DNA from: Bacteroidales bacterium
Lineage (GTDB): Bacteria; Bacteroidota; Bacteroidia; Bacteroidales; GCA-2748055
DNA length: 7,267 nt
Direction: 5' to 3'
NCBI GenBank assembly: GCA_023135025.1
Contig: JAGLTY010000102.1
Span: 1-7,267, forward strand
Part shown: positions 1 to 5,851 of the stretch, piece by piece
Layout: each line of letters begins with the position of its first letter
Numbering within the stretch: the first letter of the stretch is position 1
Translations under genes and position numbers: made by a program
Notes under the pieces: generated by a model
Told to the model about the DNA's origin: nothing
Databases searched by the model: none
The model's input: only the letters and a program-made list of their open reading frames with translations

Positions 1-229
1 AAGAGATGATCTCATCAAACAAAACCTGGGTCTTGTCAAGACTCACCGCATTAATCAGCAGGTCAGGCGAAAAATCCATGATCTCCTCATAATAGAGGAA
101 CTTCCTCGAGTTAAAGAAGTACTTCAGTTTACTTCGATCCACATCAAATACACCCACTTCATAATCGAGGCAGAGCGACTCCACCAGCCATGAGCCCATG
201 TTCCCGGCTCCGATAATTGCAATACGCAT
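1..229 (-). CDS. tyrA: Prephenate/arogenate dehydrogenase, N-terminal part (cut by window edge)
   Basis: The first 76 codons of a gene that runs off the left edge. The protein starts MRIAIIGAGNMGSWLVE, a first beta strand followed by a GxGxxG dinucleotide-binding loop (G7, G9, G12). An acidic 'VFDVD' end of beta-2 follows, the usual place for an NAD(P)-ribose contact, and then 'LLINAVSLDKT', which resembles the stretch after beta-4 in Bacteroidota TyrA proteins. TyrA oxidatively decarboxylates prephenate (or arogenate) toward tyrosine in the cytoplasm. The start lies 6 nt after the aroC stop, so it is the last visible gene of the operon. The catalytic histidine and C-terminal helical domain are outside the window, so another Rossmann dehydrogenase cannot be excluded from the sequence alone. 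The operon context with pheA and the DAHP synthase-chorismate mutase fusion makes TyrA by far the best reading. Confidence 0.85.
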   Translation of the reverse strand, partial: MRIAIIGAGNMGSWLVESLCLDYEVGVFDVDRSKLKYFFNSRKFLYYEEIMDFSPDLLINAVSLDKTQVLFDEIIS

Positions 230-235
230 TCTACT

Positions 236-1240
236 TTATTCAGATTTGTGATTAAAAATTGGTCCTGCCTGTTGAGCCTGTAGCATGAAATCGGCTATCA
301 CTATGGCTGCAGCTGCCTCCACCACAACCGGAACCCGAAGGGCAATACAGGTATCATGCCTTCCTTCGATGCTGAGATCCTCCATCCGGCCTGTAACCAT
401 ATTGATGGTACGCTGGGTCTGGTGGGTACTGGAGGTCGGTTTTACCACCACCCTGAAACAGATCTCGTTCCCGTTGGAGATTCCCCCGTTGATTCCCCCG
501 GCATGATTGGTCTCGGTGGTTCCAGCGGTTGAAATAATATTATCGTTATGCTCACTTCCGGTCATTTTTGCAGCACGGAATCCGGCACCAAATTCAATAC
601 CCTTGATAGCGGGTATGGAGAAGACCATGTGACTCATCACCGCCTCAACGGAACTAAAAAAAGGTTCGCCAAGTCCCGCAGGCACCGATGCAATGGTGCA
701 TTCGATAATTCCCCCGATAGAGTCCTGGTTTTCAATGGCCCTGTCAAGTGCCGATTCAATATCACGACTGCCACCCACCTCCAGGATGGAGGATGAAATT
801 GTTGTGGGAGCAATCATCTTTTTAGCGAGCACACCTGCTGCCACCAATCCCAGGGTCAAACGTCCCGAAAAATGTCCCCCACCACGATAATCCTGGTATC
901 CTCCGAATTTCTGATGAGCTGTTAAATCGGCATGTCCGGGCCTGGGAATATCCTTCTGTTGGCTGTAGTCCCCCGATCGGGTATTGGTATTCTCAAACAG
1001 GACCATCAACGGAGCACCGGTGGTCCGATCGTTAAAAACACCACTCATGATACGCGGAATATCAGGCTCCTTCCTTGGGGTGGTCCCTTTTGCGCCGCTT
1101 TTCCTCCTGGAAAAATCGGCCTCGAAATCCGATTGTTTCAACGGAATACCTGCAGGACAACCATCGATCACGATGCCCACAGACTCCCCGTGTGATTCAC
1201 CGAATATGCTGACTCTGAATAATTTACCGAATGAGTTCAT
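236..1240 (-). CDS. aroC: Chorismate synthase (variant FMN-site subclass)
   Basis: Chorismate synthase removes phosphate from EPSP to give chorismate, using reduced FMN; it is step 7 of the shikimate pathway and cytoplasmic. The 334-residue protein begins MNSFGKLFRVSIFGESHGES, the family's N-terminal signature with the catalytic His at 17 (GESHG). The second catalytic His is H104 in RPGHAD, and the C-terminal RHDTC signature is at 294-298 (R294, D296). The usual central signature GGRxSARET is replaced by GGGHFSGRLT at 120-129. I recall that form from a shorter clostridial-type subclass, while typical Bacteroides AroC has GGRSSARET. The length is some 15-30 residues below the common 350-365. 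The start ATG overlaps the aroD stop as ATGA, which points to translational coupling. Family assignment is secure; the subclass statement is from memory. Confidence 0.97.
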   Translation of the reverse strand: MNSFGKLFRVSIFGESHGESVGIVIDGCPAGIPLKQSDFEADFSRRKSGAKGTTPRKEPDIPRIMSGVFNDRTTGAPLMVLFENTNTRSGDYSQQKDIPRPGHADLTAHQKFGGYQDYRGGGHFSGRLTLGLVAAGVLAKKMIAPTTISSSILEVGGSRDIESALDRAIENQDSIGGIIECTIASVPAGLGEPFFSSVEAVMSHMVFSIPAIKGIEFGAGFRAAKMTGSEHNDNIISTAGTTETNHAGGINGGISNGNEICFRVVVKPTSSTHQTQRTINMVTGRMEDLSIEGRHDTCIALRVPVVVEAAAAIVIADFMLQAQQAGPIFNHKSE

Positions 1241-1872
1241 GATTCATCAATCACTTTATAAAGTTCATTCAACTGTTTCACGGTTAACTGTCCCGGGGCA
1301 GTTTCTCCTCCTGCTCCTGTGGAAGCAAAGGTAAATTCTGCACCCAGGTAGGGTCCCATCACCCTGGTAATCCTGCCCTTAGGTCCCATCCCCAGAATCA
1401 CCTTCTTTCCAGGCAGATCATAGAGACTCAGCAGGTTCCGGATATCCTCAGGAGCATTCACCCGGGTGGCTATTTTGGCAATCTCCCCCCCCTTTTCGTA
1501 ACAGGCGATCATCACCGATTCCAGATCCTCCCTGTCGACGGTTCTTTTAAAATTGTGGTAGGAGATGATAACAGAGGTTCCTGCCTGCTCAGCAGCGCTG
1601 TTCAACAGCTCCATATCTTCGGCCGATGTCTCAATCTCAATATCCACGTAAGTTGCTCCCAGCTTCATCCCCGCTTTCAGCAATTCCACCCGCTCACTAT
1701 CCCTATAGACTCCCGGCCGACAGGTAACGATGGTCTCAACGGCTTTGGGAAGTAGTGGAAAAAGCTTTGAAGGAGGCTCCCTGATCAGGTCGAGCCGCAA
1801 CTCTATCAATCCGGCTCCCGATTTGATGGCCTGATCCAGTCCGGAGATATGTGCAACACTAACACAGATCAT
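1237..1872 (-). CDS. aroD: 3-dehydroquinate dehydratase, type I
   Basis: Dehydrates 3-dehydroquinate to 3-dehydroshikimate (shikimate step 3) through a Schiff base. The 211-residue protein is a class I (TIM-barrel) enzyme: E24 and R26 in ELRLD, the general-base His H106 in SYHNF, the Schiff-base Lys K133 in IAKIATRV, then MGPKGRITRVMGPYLGAEFTFAS (160-183) with R170, and the substrate-loop Q195 in APGQLT. All expected catalytic residues are present, though the protein is shorter than the approximately 250 residues of the E. coli enzyme. MICVSVA forms the first beta strand, so this start is preferred even though it overlaps the 3' end of aroB by 14 nt. The 3' end overlaps aroC by 4 nt. Many Bacteroides species carry the unrelated type II enzyme instead, which makes the type I form a useful lineage marker. 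Confidence 0.96.
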   Translation of the reverse strand: MICVSVAHISGLDQAIKSGAGLIELRLDLIREPPSKLFPLLPKAVETIVTCRPGVYRDSERVELLKAGMKLGATYVDIEIETSAEDMELLNSAAEQAGTSVIISYHNFKRTVDREDLESVMIACYEKGGEIAKIATRVNAPEDIRNLLSLYDLPGKKVILGMGPKGRITRVMGPYLGAEFTFASTGAGGETAPGQLTVKQLNELYKVIDES

Positions 1873-2884
1873 GGAGAATGGATTTTAGTTCCGATAACGC
1901 AATGGGCCTGATAATGGTGTTTCCCAATCCTTTCAGCAATACAAAGTGAACATCCTCTCCGCTCCTCTTCTTGTCTTTCCGGATGTTCTGATAGATCTCT
2001 TCAGGATCCAGTTCCATATGAGCAGGCAGCCCTGCAGAGAGAATTATCTGCTCTACCCGATCCACCTCAGAAGCGGAGAGGAGGCCCTGCAGGTGCGAAA
2101 GCCTGGCTGAAAGAACCATCCCCACACTCACAGCTTCTCCATGCAAGATACGTTTATAACGCTCGATAGCATGCCCGATGGTATGTCCGAAATTCAGGAT
2201 CTTTCGAAGGTCTGACTCCTTTTCATCCTTCTGAACCACATCAGCCTTGAGGGCAACTGAAGTGTACACCACATGCTCCAGCACACCGATCTCCTGGTTC
2301 AGCAACGACTCCATTTGCTCCTCCAGGTACTCCAAAAACAGGATATCCCGGATAACACCGTATTTGATTACCTCGGCAATTCCGGAGACATACTCCCTGT
2401 TTGCCAGGGTTCCCAACAGTGAAAGATCACACCAGACAAAAGAGGGTTGCCTGATGTTTCCAACCATATTCTTATAGCCATCCAGGTTCACACCATTCTT
2501 TCCTCCGATGCTGGCATCCACCTGACCCAGCAGTGTGGTGCTGATAAAACCAAATGGTGTTCCCCTCAGGAAGGTAGAGGCCACGAAACCAGCCACATCT
2601 GTAGCTAGTCCGCCACCCACCCCAACGATCAGGGTGGAACGATCTGCCTCAAGAGTCACCAGCTCCCGGTAGATCTCTTCCACGGTTTGAAGGGTTTTAT
2701 AGGACTCACCCGAAGGTATGGTGACAGATCTGAAGGGCTCAAAAATATCGTGGTGTTGACAGAGTACATTTTCATCTATCATCAAAATGGGCTCCTGCTC
2801 CAGCGTACGAAGACGTGAAGAGAGGAGCTCTCCAATAACAATTTCGGTTGCTCCTGCTGGTGTGGTCAGTTTAACCTGTTGCAT
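1859..2884 (-). CDS. aroB: 3-dehydroquinate synthase
   Basis: Converts DAHP to 3-dehydroquinate (shikimate step 2) using NAD+ and a divalent metal. The 341 residues match the usual length. The NAD-binding segment GVGGGLATDVAGFVAS runs 88-103, followed by RGTPFGFISTTLLGQVDASIGGKNGVN (107-133) with the substrate-binding lysine of the GGK motif at 129. Metal ligands are visible as E171 in IAEVIKYGV, H234 in LNFGHTIGHAIE and H248 in LHGEAVSVGM. The last of the PTTLL residues is normal, but the first is Ser (STTLL). It starts 5 nt after the stop of the DAHP synthase fusion, and its last codons overlap the start of aroD. It ends with the less common TAG stop, as does the upstream gene. Cytoplasmic, second enzyme encoded after the pathway's entry enzyme. 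Confidence 0.97.
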   Translation of the reverse strand: MQQVKLTTPAGATEIVIGELLSSRLRTLEQEPILMIDENVLCQHHDIFEPFRSVTIPSGESYKTLQTVEEIYRELVTLEADRSTLIVGVGGGLATDVAGFVASTFLRGTPFGFISTTLLGQVDASIGGKNGVNLDGYKNMVGNIRQPSFVWCDLSLLGTLANREYVSGIAEVIKYGVIRDILFLEYLEEQMESLLNQEIGVLEHVVYTSVALKADVVQKDEKESDLRKILNFGHTIGHAIERYKRILHGEAVSVGMVLSARLSHLQGLLSASEVDRVEQIILSAGLPAHMELDPEEIYQNIRKDKKRSGEDVHFVLLKGLGNTIIRPIALSELKSILHDLC

Positions 2885-2889
2885 CTGTT

Positions 2890-3975
2890 CTACTCTTCGT
2901 TCATCACACTGGTCTGGTGATTGATCGACTCCTGGTGAATGGAACGGAACAATTTAATAATAAACTCTTCACTAAGCCCCTTTCTGTTACCAAGATTTAA
3001 CCTGGTTTTCAACATATCATCCCATCGCTTGGTCTGCAGGATGGTAATGTTGTTGACCTTTTTATGTGAACCGATCTTCTCCGAAACCGCCATCCGCTCC
3101 TCCAGAATATTGATGATCCGGTCATCCAGCTTATCGATCTGGTCACGCAACTCGGCCAGGGTCAGCATCAATTCCTCATTGATATCCGGATCACGGAATA
3201 TCAGGCGATCAATAATCTTTTTCAGTCCATCGGGCGTCACCTGCTGCTTCGCATCGCTCAATGCCTTATCTGGATTGCAGTGGGTCTCAATGATCAATCC
3301 GTCAAAGTTCAGGTCCATCGCTTTCTGGGAGATGTCATAGAGAAACTCCCTGTTGCCACAGATATGACTGGGGTCGGTAATGATCGGCATTTCCGGAATC
3401 CTTCTGCGAAGCTCAATGGGAATCTGCCACTGGGGAACATTGCGATAGAGTGTCTTGTCATAGCTGGAGAAACCCCTGTGTATGGCTGCTATCTGTTTGA
3501 TGCCGGCATTGTTGATCCTTTCAATGGCCCCGATCCAGAGGTCCACATCAGGATTCACCGGGTTTTTAATCATCACCGGGATATTCACTCCGCGAAGACT
3601 ATCGGCAATATCCTGAACTGCAAACGGGTTGGCCGATGTCCGGGCACCTATCCAGATAATATCCACACCAAACTTCAGCGCTTCATATACATGTTTTACA
3701 TTGGCCACCTCGGTGGCAACCATCATACCGGTCTCCCTCTTAACGGTCTGCATCCATTTGAGCCCTTCAGCACCCACCCCTTCAAAAGCATTGGGCCTGG
3801 TGCGGGGTTTCCATATCCCCGCCCTGAAAATTTTGATTCCCATCTCCGCCAGGGGAATGGCTGTATTCAACATCTGCTCCTCGGTCTCCGCACTGCACGG
3901 TCCTGCTACAATAACAGGTTTGGTAAACAGTGCTCCATCTAAGGATCTCGGTTCCACCGCTACATCAACTACCAT
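2890..3975 (-). CDS. DAHP synthase (type I-beta)-chorismate mutase (AroQ) fusion
   Basis: A bifunctional enzyme of 361 residues. Residues about 15-255 are a type I-beta DAHP synthase joining phosphoenolpyruvate and erythrose 4-phosphate: metal ligand C27 in AGPCSAET, K56-P57-R58-T59, IGARTSANPF (109-118), K137-N-P, H166-R-G, H204 in DPSH, and E230 in IIETHCNPD with D241 further on. Residues about 268-350 are a helical AroQ chorismate mutase: R277 in LRDQIDKLDDRI, R294 in LEERM, K305 in IGSHK and R317 in LQTKRW. Positions equivalent to E. coli D48 and E52 read Q314 and W318, a pattern I recall as usual for this Bacteroidota fusion. In the related Porphyromonas gingivalis enzyme the mutase domain lets prephenate inhibit DAHP synthase; the same is inferred here. 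It lies 9 nt after pheA and 5 nt before aroB. It has no N-terminal ACT or FL regulatory domain. Confidence 0.96.
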   Translation of the reverse strand: MVVDVAVEPRSLDGALFTKPVIVAGPCSAETEEQMLNTAIPLAEMGIKIFRAGIWKPRTRPNAFEGVGAEGLKWMQTVKRETGMMVATEVANVKHVYEALKFGVDIIWIGARTSANPFAVQDIADSLRGVNIPVMIKNPVNPDVDLWIGAIERINNAGIKQIAAIHRGFSSYDKTLYRNVPQWQIPIELRRRIPEMPIITDPSHICGNREFLYDISQKAMDLNFDGLIIETHCNPDKALSDAKQQVTPDGLKKIIDRLIFRDPDINEELMLTLAELRDQIDKLDDRIINILEERMAVSEKIGSHKKVNNITILQTKRWDDMLKTRLNLGNRKGLSEEFIIKLFRSIHQESINHQTSVMNEE

Positions 3976-3984
3976 AACAATCGT

Positions 3985-4824
3985 TTATTCAATTACTGAT
4001 TCACCTTTTCTATACTCTCCCAGGATACCAATAGACGGGGTAAAGGGCCCGATGGCCTCCAGCGATCTCTTATACATATCATAATCATTGATCTCCACAT
4101 CCACGAAGAACATGTACTCCCAATCCTTTCCTGCTATGGGCATAGACTGTATTTTGGCCAGGTTGATCTCGTAGTAAGAGAGGATGGAGAGGATCTTTGA
4201 AAGTGATCCAAATTTATGTGCAACGGTAAAGAAGATAGATGCCTTGTTAACCTCCTCCTGAGGAATAACAATTCCGTTCTCTGAAAGGATCAGGAACCGG
4301 GTGTAGTTCTTCTTATTGGTTTCAATACTTTCGGCAATGATCTCAAGCCCATATTTTTCAGCCGCCAACCTGCTCGATATGGCCCCCAGATCCATGTTTC
4401 CCTGTTCTGCAACCTCCTTTGCACTTATGGCTGTATCCATACTCTCAATCAACCGGATGCCGGGATAGGCATCAAAAAAGTCCTGGCACTGCAAAATGGC
4501 CATGGGATGGGAGTAGACTTCCTTTAGTTTCGATATTTTCACCCCCGGCATGGCCACCAGGTTCTGTTTGATTCTCAGATAGATCTCCCCTGTAATGTGC
4601 ATGCTGGTATTGATAATCAGATTGTAGTTGGGGATGATACTACCTGCCAGAGAGTTTTCAATGGCCATAATTCCGAAATCACACTGCCGCTCCTTCAGAG
4701 TGGTCACCATGTCCCTGAATGTATTCCTGGGAAGGATCTCAATCTCTTCATTTTCAAAAAAATGGTAAGCTGCAATCTCATGGAATGCACCATAACCTCC
4801 CTGTATCGCTATTTTCTTTGTCAT
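3985..4824 (-). CDS. pheA: Prephenate dehydratase with ACT domain
   Basis: Decarboxylates and dehydrates prephenate to phenylpyruvate, committing it to phenylalanine. The 279-residue, stand-alone protein has the catalytic PDT domain at about 4-180: IQGGYGAFHEIAAY, AIENSLAGSI (54-63), SHPMAILQC (105-113) and the essential threonine in KNYTRFLIL (172-180). A C-terminal ACT domain at about 197-272 should bind phenylalanine. The two ACT phenylalanine-site motifs are altered: GSLS (206-209) in place of GALA/GALV, and IQSMP (225-229) where many families have ESRP. It has no chorismate mutase domain, which here sits on the next gene. It is the first gene of the aromatic operon, and its ATG lies 6 nt beyond the T-tract of the leader terminator. 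That makes it the direct target of the proposed attenuator. No better upstream start exists, because the terminator occupies that space. Confidence 0.97.
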   Translation of the reverse strand: MTKKIAIQGGYGAFHEIAAYHFFENEEIEILPRNTFRDMVTTLKERQCDFGIMAIENSLAGSIIPNYNLIINTSMHITGEIYLRIKQNLVAMPGVKISKLKEVYSHPMAILQCQDFFDAYPGIRLIESMDTAISAKEVAEQGNMDLGAISSRLAAEKYGLEIIAESIETNKKNYTRFLILSENGIVIPQEEVNKASIFFTVAHKFGSLSKILSILSYYEINLAKIQSMPIAGKDWEYMFFVDVEINDYDMYKRSLEAIGPFTPSIGILGEYRKGESVIE

Positions 4825-4830
4825 AGGTTT

Positions 4831-4860
4831 AAAACAAAAAACCCGACTTAAGAGCCGGGT
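4831..4860 (-). terminator. Intrinsic terminator/attenuator in the pheA leader
   Basis: Read on the minus strand, ACCCGGCT pairs with AGTCGGGT around a CTTA tetraloop. This gives eight base pairs with one G-U, and it is followed at once by TTTTTGTTTT. This is a textbook intrinsic terminator. Its T-tract ends 6 nt before the pheA ATG, so it lies between the operon promoter and its first gene rather than after any gene on this strand. That placement is what an attenuator requires. In the opposite direction (for nth) it would lie far upstream of the gene and its 3' side lacks a T run, so it makes sense only for minus-strand transcription. Confidence 0.9.
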
Positions 4861-4886
4861 ATCGCATGCATATAAAGAATCCCGAC
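4854..4886 (-). promoter_or_regulatory. Candidate antiterminator pairing in the pheA leader
   Basis: On the minus strand GTCGGG (4886-4881) is complementary to CCCGGC (4859-4854): six pairs with one G-U, extendable by two A-U pairs across a single bulged A. CCCGGC is also the 5' arm of the terminator stem. The terminator's 3' arm carries the same GTCGGG sequence (4847-4842), so the two copies compete for one partner and the two structures are mutually exclusive. The first copy starts 4 nt after the leader peptide stop codon, where a ribosome sitting at that stop would cover it. This is inferred from complementarity only; no energies were computed. Confidence 0.75.
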
Positions 4887-4901
4887 CAGCTATCTGCAGG
4901 T
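4885..4901 (-). promoter_or_regulatory. Possible small 1:2 hairpin overlapping the leader stop codon
   Basis: ACCTGC and GCTGGT on the minus strand can pair around AGATA with one T-T mismatch in the middle. The hairpin covers the last leader codons and reaches two bases into the antiterminator's 5' arm. It could act as the protective or pause hairpin of a classical attenuator, favouring termination when the leader is not translated. It is short and interrupted, so this is tentative. Confidence 0.4.
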
Positions 4902-4940
4902 AAAAAAGTAAAAATAATATACGGAACTTCTAAATGCCAT
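4890..4940 (-). CDS. Aromatic leader peptide MAFRSSVYYFYFFTCR (attenuation)
   Basis: A 16-codon reading frame, too short for ordinary gene calling, on the pheA transcript. It encodes Met-Ala-Phe-Arg-Ser-Ser-Val-Tyr-Tyr-Phe-Tyr-Phe-Phe-Thr-Cys-Arg and stops at TAG. Seven of 16 residues are aromatic, and residues 8-13 form the unbroken run YYFYFF. It ends about 65 nt upstream of pheA, just before a competing antiterminator/terminator pair, in the same arrangement as pheL or trpL leaders of proteobacteria. A ribosome waiting for charged tRNA-Phe or tRNA-Tyr in the run would leave the antiterminator arm free. A ribosome reaching the stop would cover it and let the terminator form. The operon makes both Phe and Tyr, matching the mixed codons. 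Caveat: T-rich DNA encodes Phe and Tyr easily, so the peptide alone would prove little; the combination is the evidence. The peptide itself probably has no function. Confidence 0.8.
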   Translation of the reverse strand: MAFRSSVYYFYFFTCR

Positions 4941-4958
4941 TATTGTTATAATCGGATG

Positions 4959-4990
4959 TAAACCTAAGCATTTATTAGCAAAATAGCAAA
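4959..4990 (-). promoter_or_regulatory. Candidate Bacteroidota-type promoter for the pheA operon
   Basis: On the minus strand TTTG (4990-4987) is followed after exactly 20 nt by TAGGTTTA (4966-4959). This fits the Bacteroidota primary sigma pattern, TTTG at -33 and TAnnTTTG at -7 with about 19-21 nt between, except for the final G to A. Transcription would begin near 4952-4955, only about 12-15 nt before the leader peptide ATG at 4940. Such a short 5' end is fitting for a leader-peptide attenuator. Confidence 0.6.
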
Positions 4991-5049
4991 CTACCTAACA
5001 AATTGTAAGGAGTATGGAGCAATACTAAACTTTTATTAATATTGTTCAA

Positions 5050-5694
5050 ATGAAAACAGCAGAACGTTTTGAAAAGGTGATCGACTATTTTTCTGAAGCG
5101 ATGCCGGTGGCAGAGACCGAACTGGACTACCTGGACCCCTATGAACTCATTGTGGCGGTTATTCTCTCTGCACAATGTACCGACAAGCGGGTCAATATGA
5201 TCACTCCCACACTTTTCCAGCAATATCCGGATGCTGCATCCCTGGCGGCGGCTGAGCAGGGACAGGTGTTTGAATTGATTAAAAGCTGTTCCTACCCTAA
5301 CAATAAGGCTAAACACCTGGTGGGGATGGCCCGCATGCTGAATCAGAAGTTCCACGGTAAGGTTCCCGATAACCTGGAAGAGCTGCAGGAGTTGCCAGGG
5401 GTGGGGCGTAAAACAGCCAATGTGATACTCTCTGTGGTATTCCAGAAGCCTGCCATGGCAGTGGACACACATGTCTTCAGGGTGGCAGCCCGTATTGGAC
5501 TTACAACCGGGGCAAAAAATCCTTATGAAACTGAGATGCAGCTGATCAAACATATTCCCGAAGAGATGATTCCTCTGGCACATCACTGGCTGATCCTTCA
5601 TGGCCGTTATGTATGCACAGCACGTAACCCCGGTTGTGACAAATGTGGCATTCACCATCTTTGTCGCTTTGTTAATAAGAAGGATAAACCCTGA
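5050..5694 (+). CDS. nth: Endonuclease III (DNA glycosylase/AP lyase)
   Basis: A base-excision repair enzyme that removes oxidised pyrimidines and cleaves the abasic site. The 214-residue protein (E. coli has 211) carries ILSAQCTDKRVN (38-49), the helix-hairpin-helix LPGVGRKTAN (115-124) with catalytic Lys K121, and VDTHVFRV (138-145) with catalytic Asp D139. It also has HHWLILHGRYVC and the four-cysteine [4Fe-4S] loop C189-X6-C196-X2-C199-X5-C205. All catalytic and cluster residues are intact, and the length and N-terminus agree with the family from the ATG used here. It is transcribed divergently from the aromatic operon and shares its 225-nt upstream region. No functional link to aromatic synthesis is implied. 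I found no convincing promoter or terminator for it. Confidence 0.97.
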   Translation: MKTAERFEKVIDYFSEAMPVAETELDYLDPYELIVAVILSAQCTDKRVNMITPTLFQQYPDAASLAAAEQGQVFELIKSCSYPNNKAKHLVGMARMLNQKFHGKVPDNLEELQELPGVGRKTANVILSVVFQKPAMAVDTHVFRVAARIGLTTGAKNPYETEMQLIKHIPEEMIPLAHHWLILHGRYVCTARNPGCDKCGIHHLCRFVNKKDKP

Positions 5695-5851
5695 CCCGAT
5701 ATTTTACGTACATTTAGACAACCCGAAAGCACTGGTAACAGAAAGGTTTACTCTATTCAAATAGGCATATATTTCAAAAAAAATATTATTTTTACTCAAT
5801 AAGAACGCTTCTAACTAGGAAAAACAACCCTGCAAATAAAATCACTAACCT
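5695..5851. other. AT-rich intergenic spacer, no supported element
   Basis: The 157 nt between nth and the lipoprotein gene are AT-rich, with A and T runs near 5778-5796. I found no GC-rich hairpin followed by T residues that could end nth transcription, and no TTTG/TAnnTTTG pair with proper spacing. TACATTTA and TATTTTTA resemble a -7 element, but neither has a -33 partner. A promoter for the downstream pair is likely to lie here but cannot be placed. Confidence 0.5.

Noticed and set aside
3280..3942. 220-codon open frame on the plus strand opposite the DAHP synthase fusion
   Set aside because: The opposite strand encodes a clear enzyme with all catalytic residues; this frame has no family features.
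4848..4871. Tiny minus-strand frame ATG...TAA (MHAIPGS) overlapping the terminator
   Set aside because: Seven codons with no aromatic bias, and its bases are explained by the terminator arm. It would only blur the leader model, not improve it.
4825..4955. T-box riboswitch reading of the pheA leader
   Set aside because: The leader is only about 130 nt, lacks the long specifier stem and shows no T-box-like TGG-N-ACC bulge motif, whereas a leader peptide explains it.
4929..4973. Second short minus-strand frame beginning ATG CTT AGG upstream of the leader
   Set aside because: Its ATG lies upstream of the proposed -7 element, so it would not be on the transcript, and it has no run of one amino acid type.
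4975..5658. 227-codon open frame on the minus strand opposite nth
   Set aside because: It lies antisense to an intact, motif-complete nth. The translation has no recognisable domain and is rich in Cys, His and Leu as expected of a shadow frame.
5753..5764. CTATTCAAATAG inverted repeat between nth and the lipoprotein gene
   Set aside because: Only a 2-base loop and a short AT-rich stem; no support for a terminator or operator.
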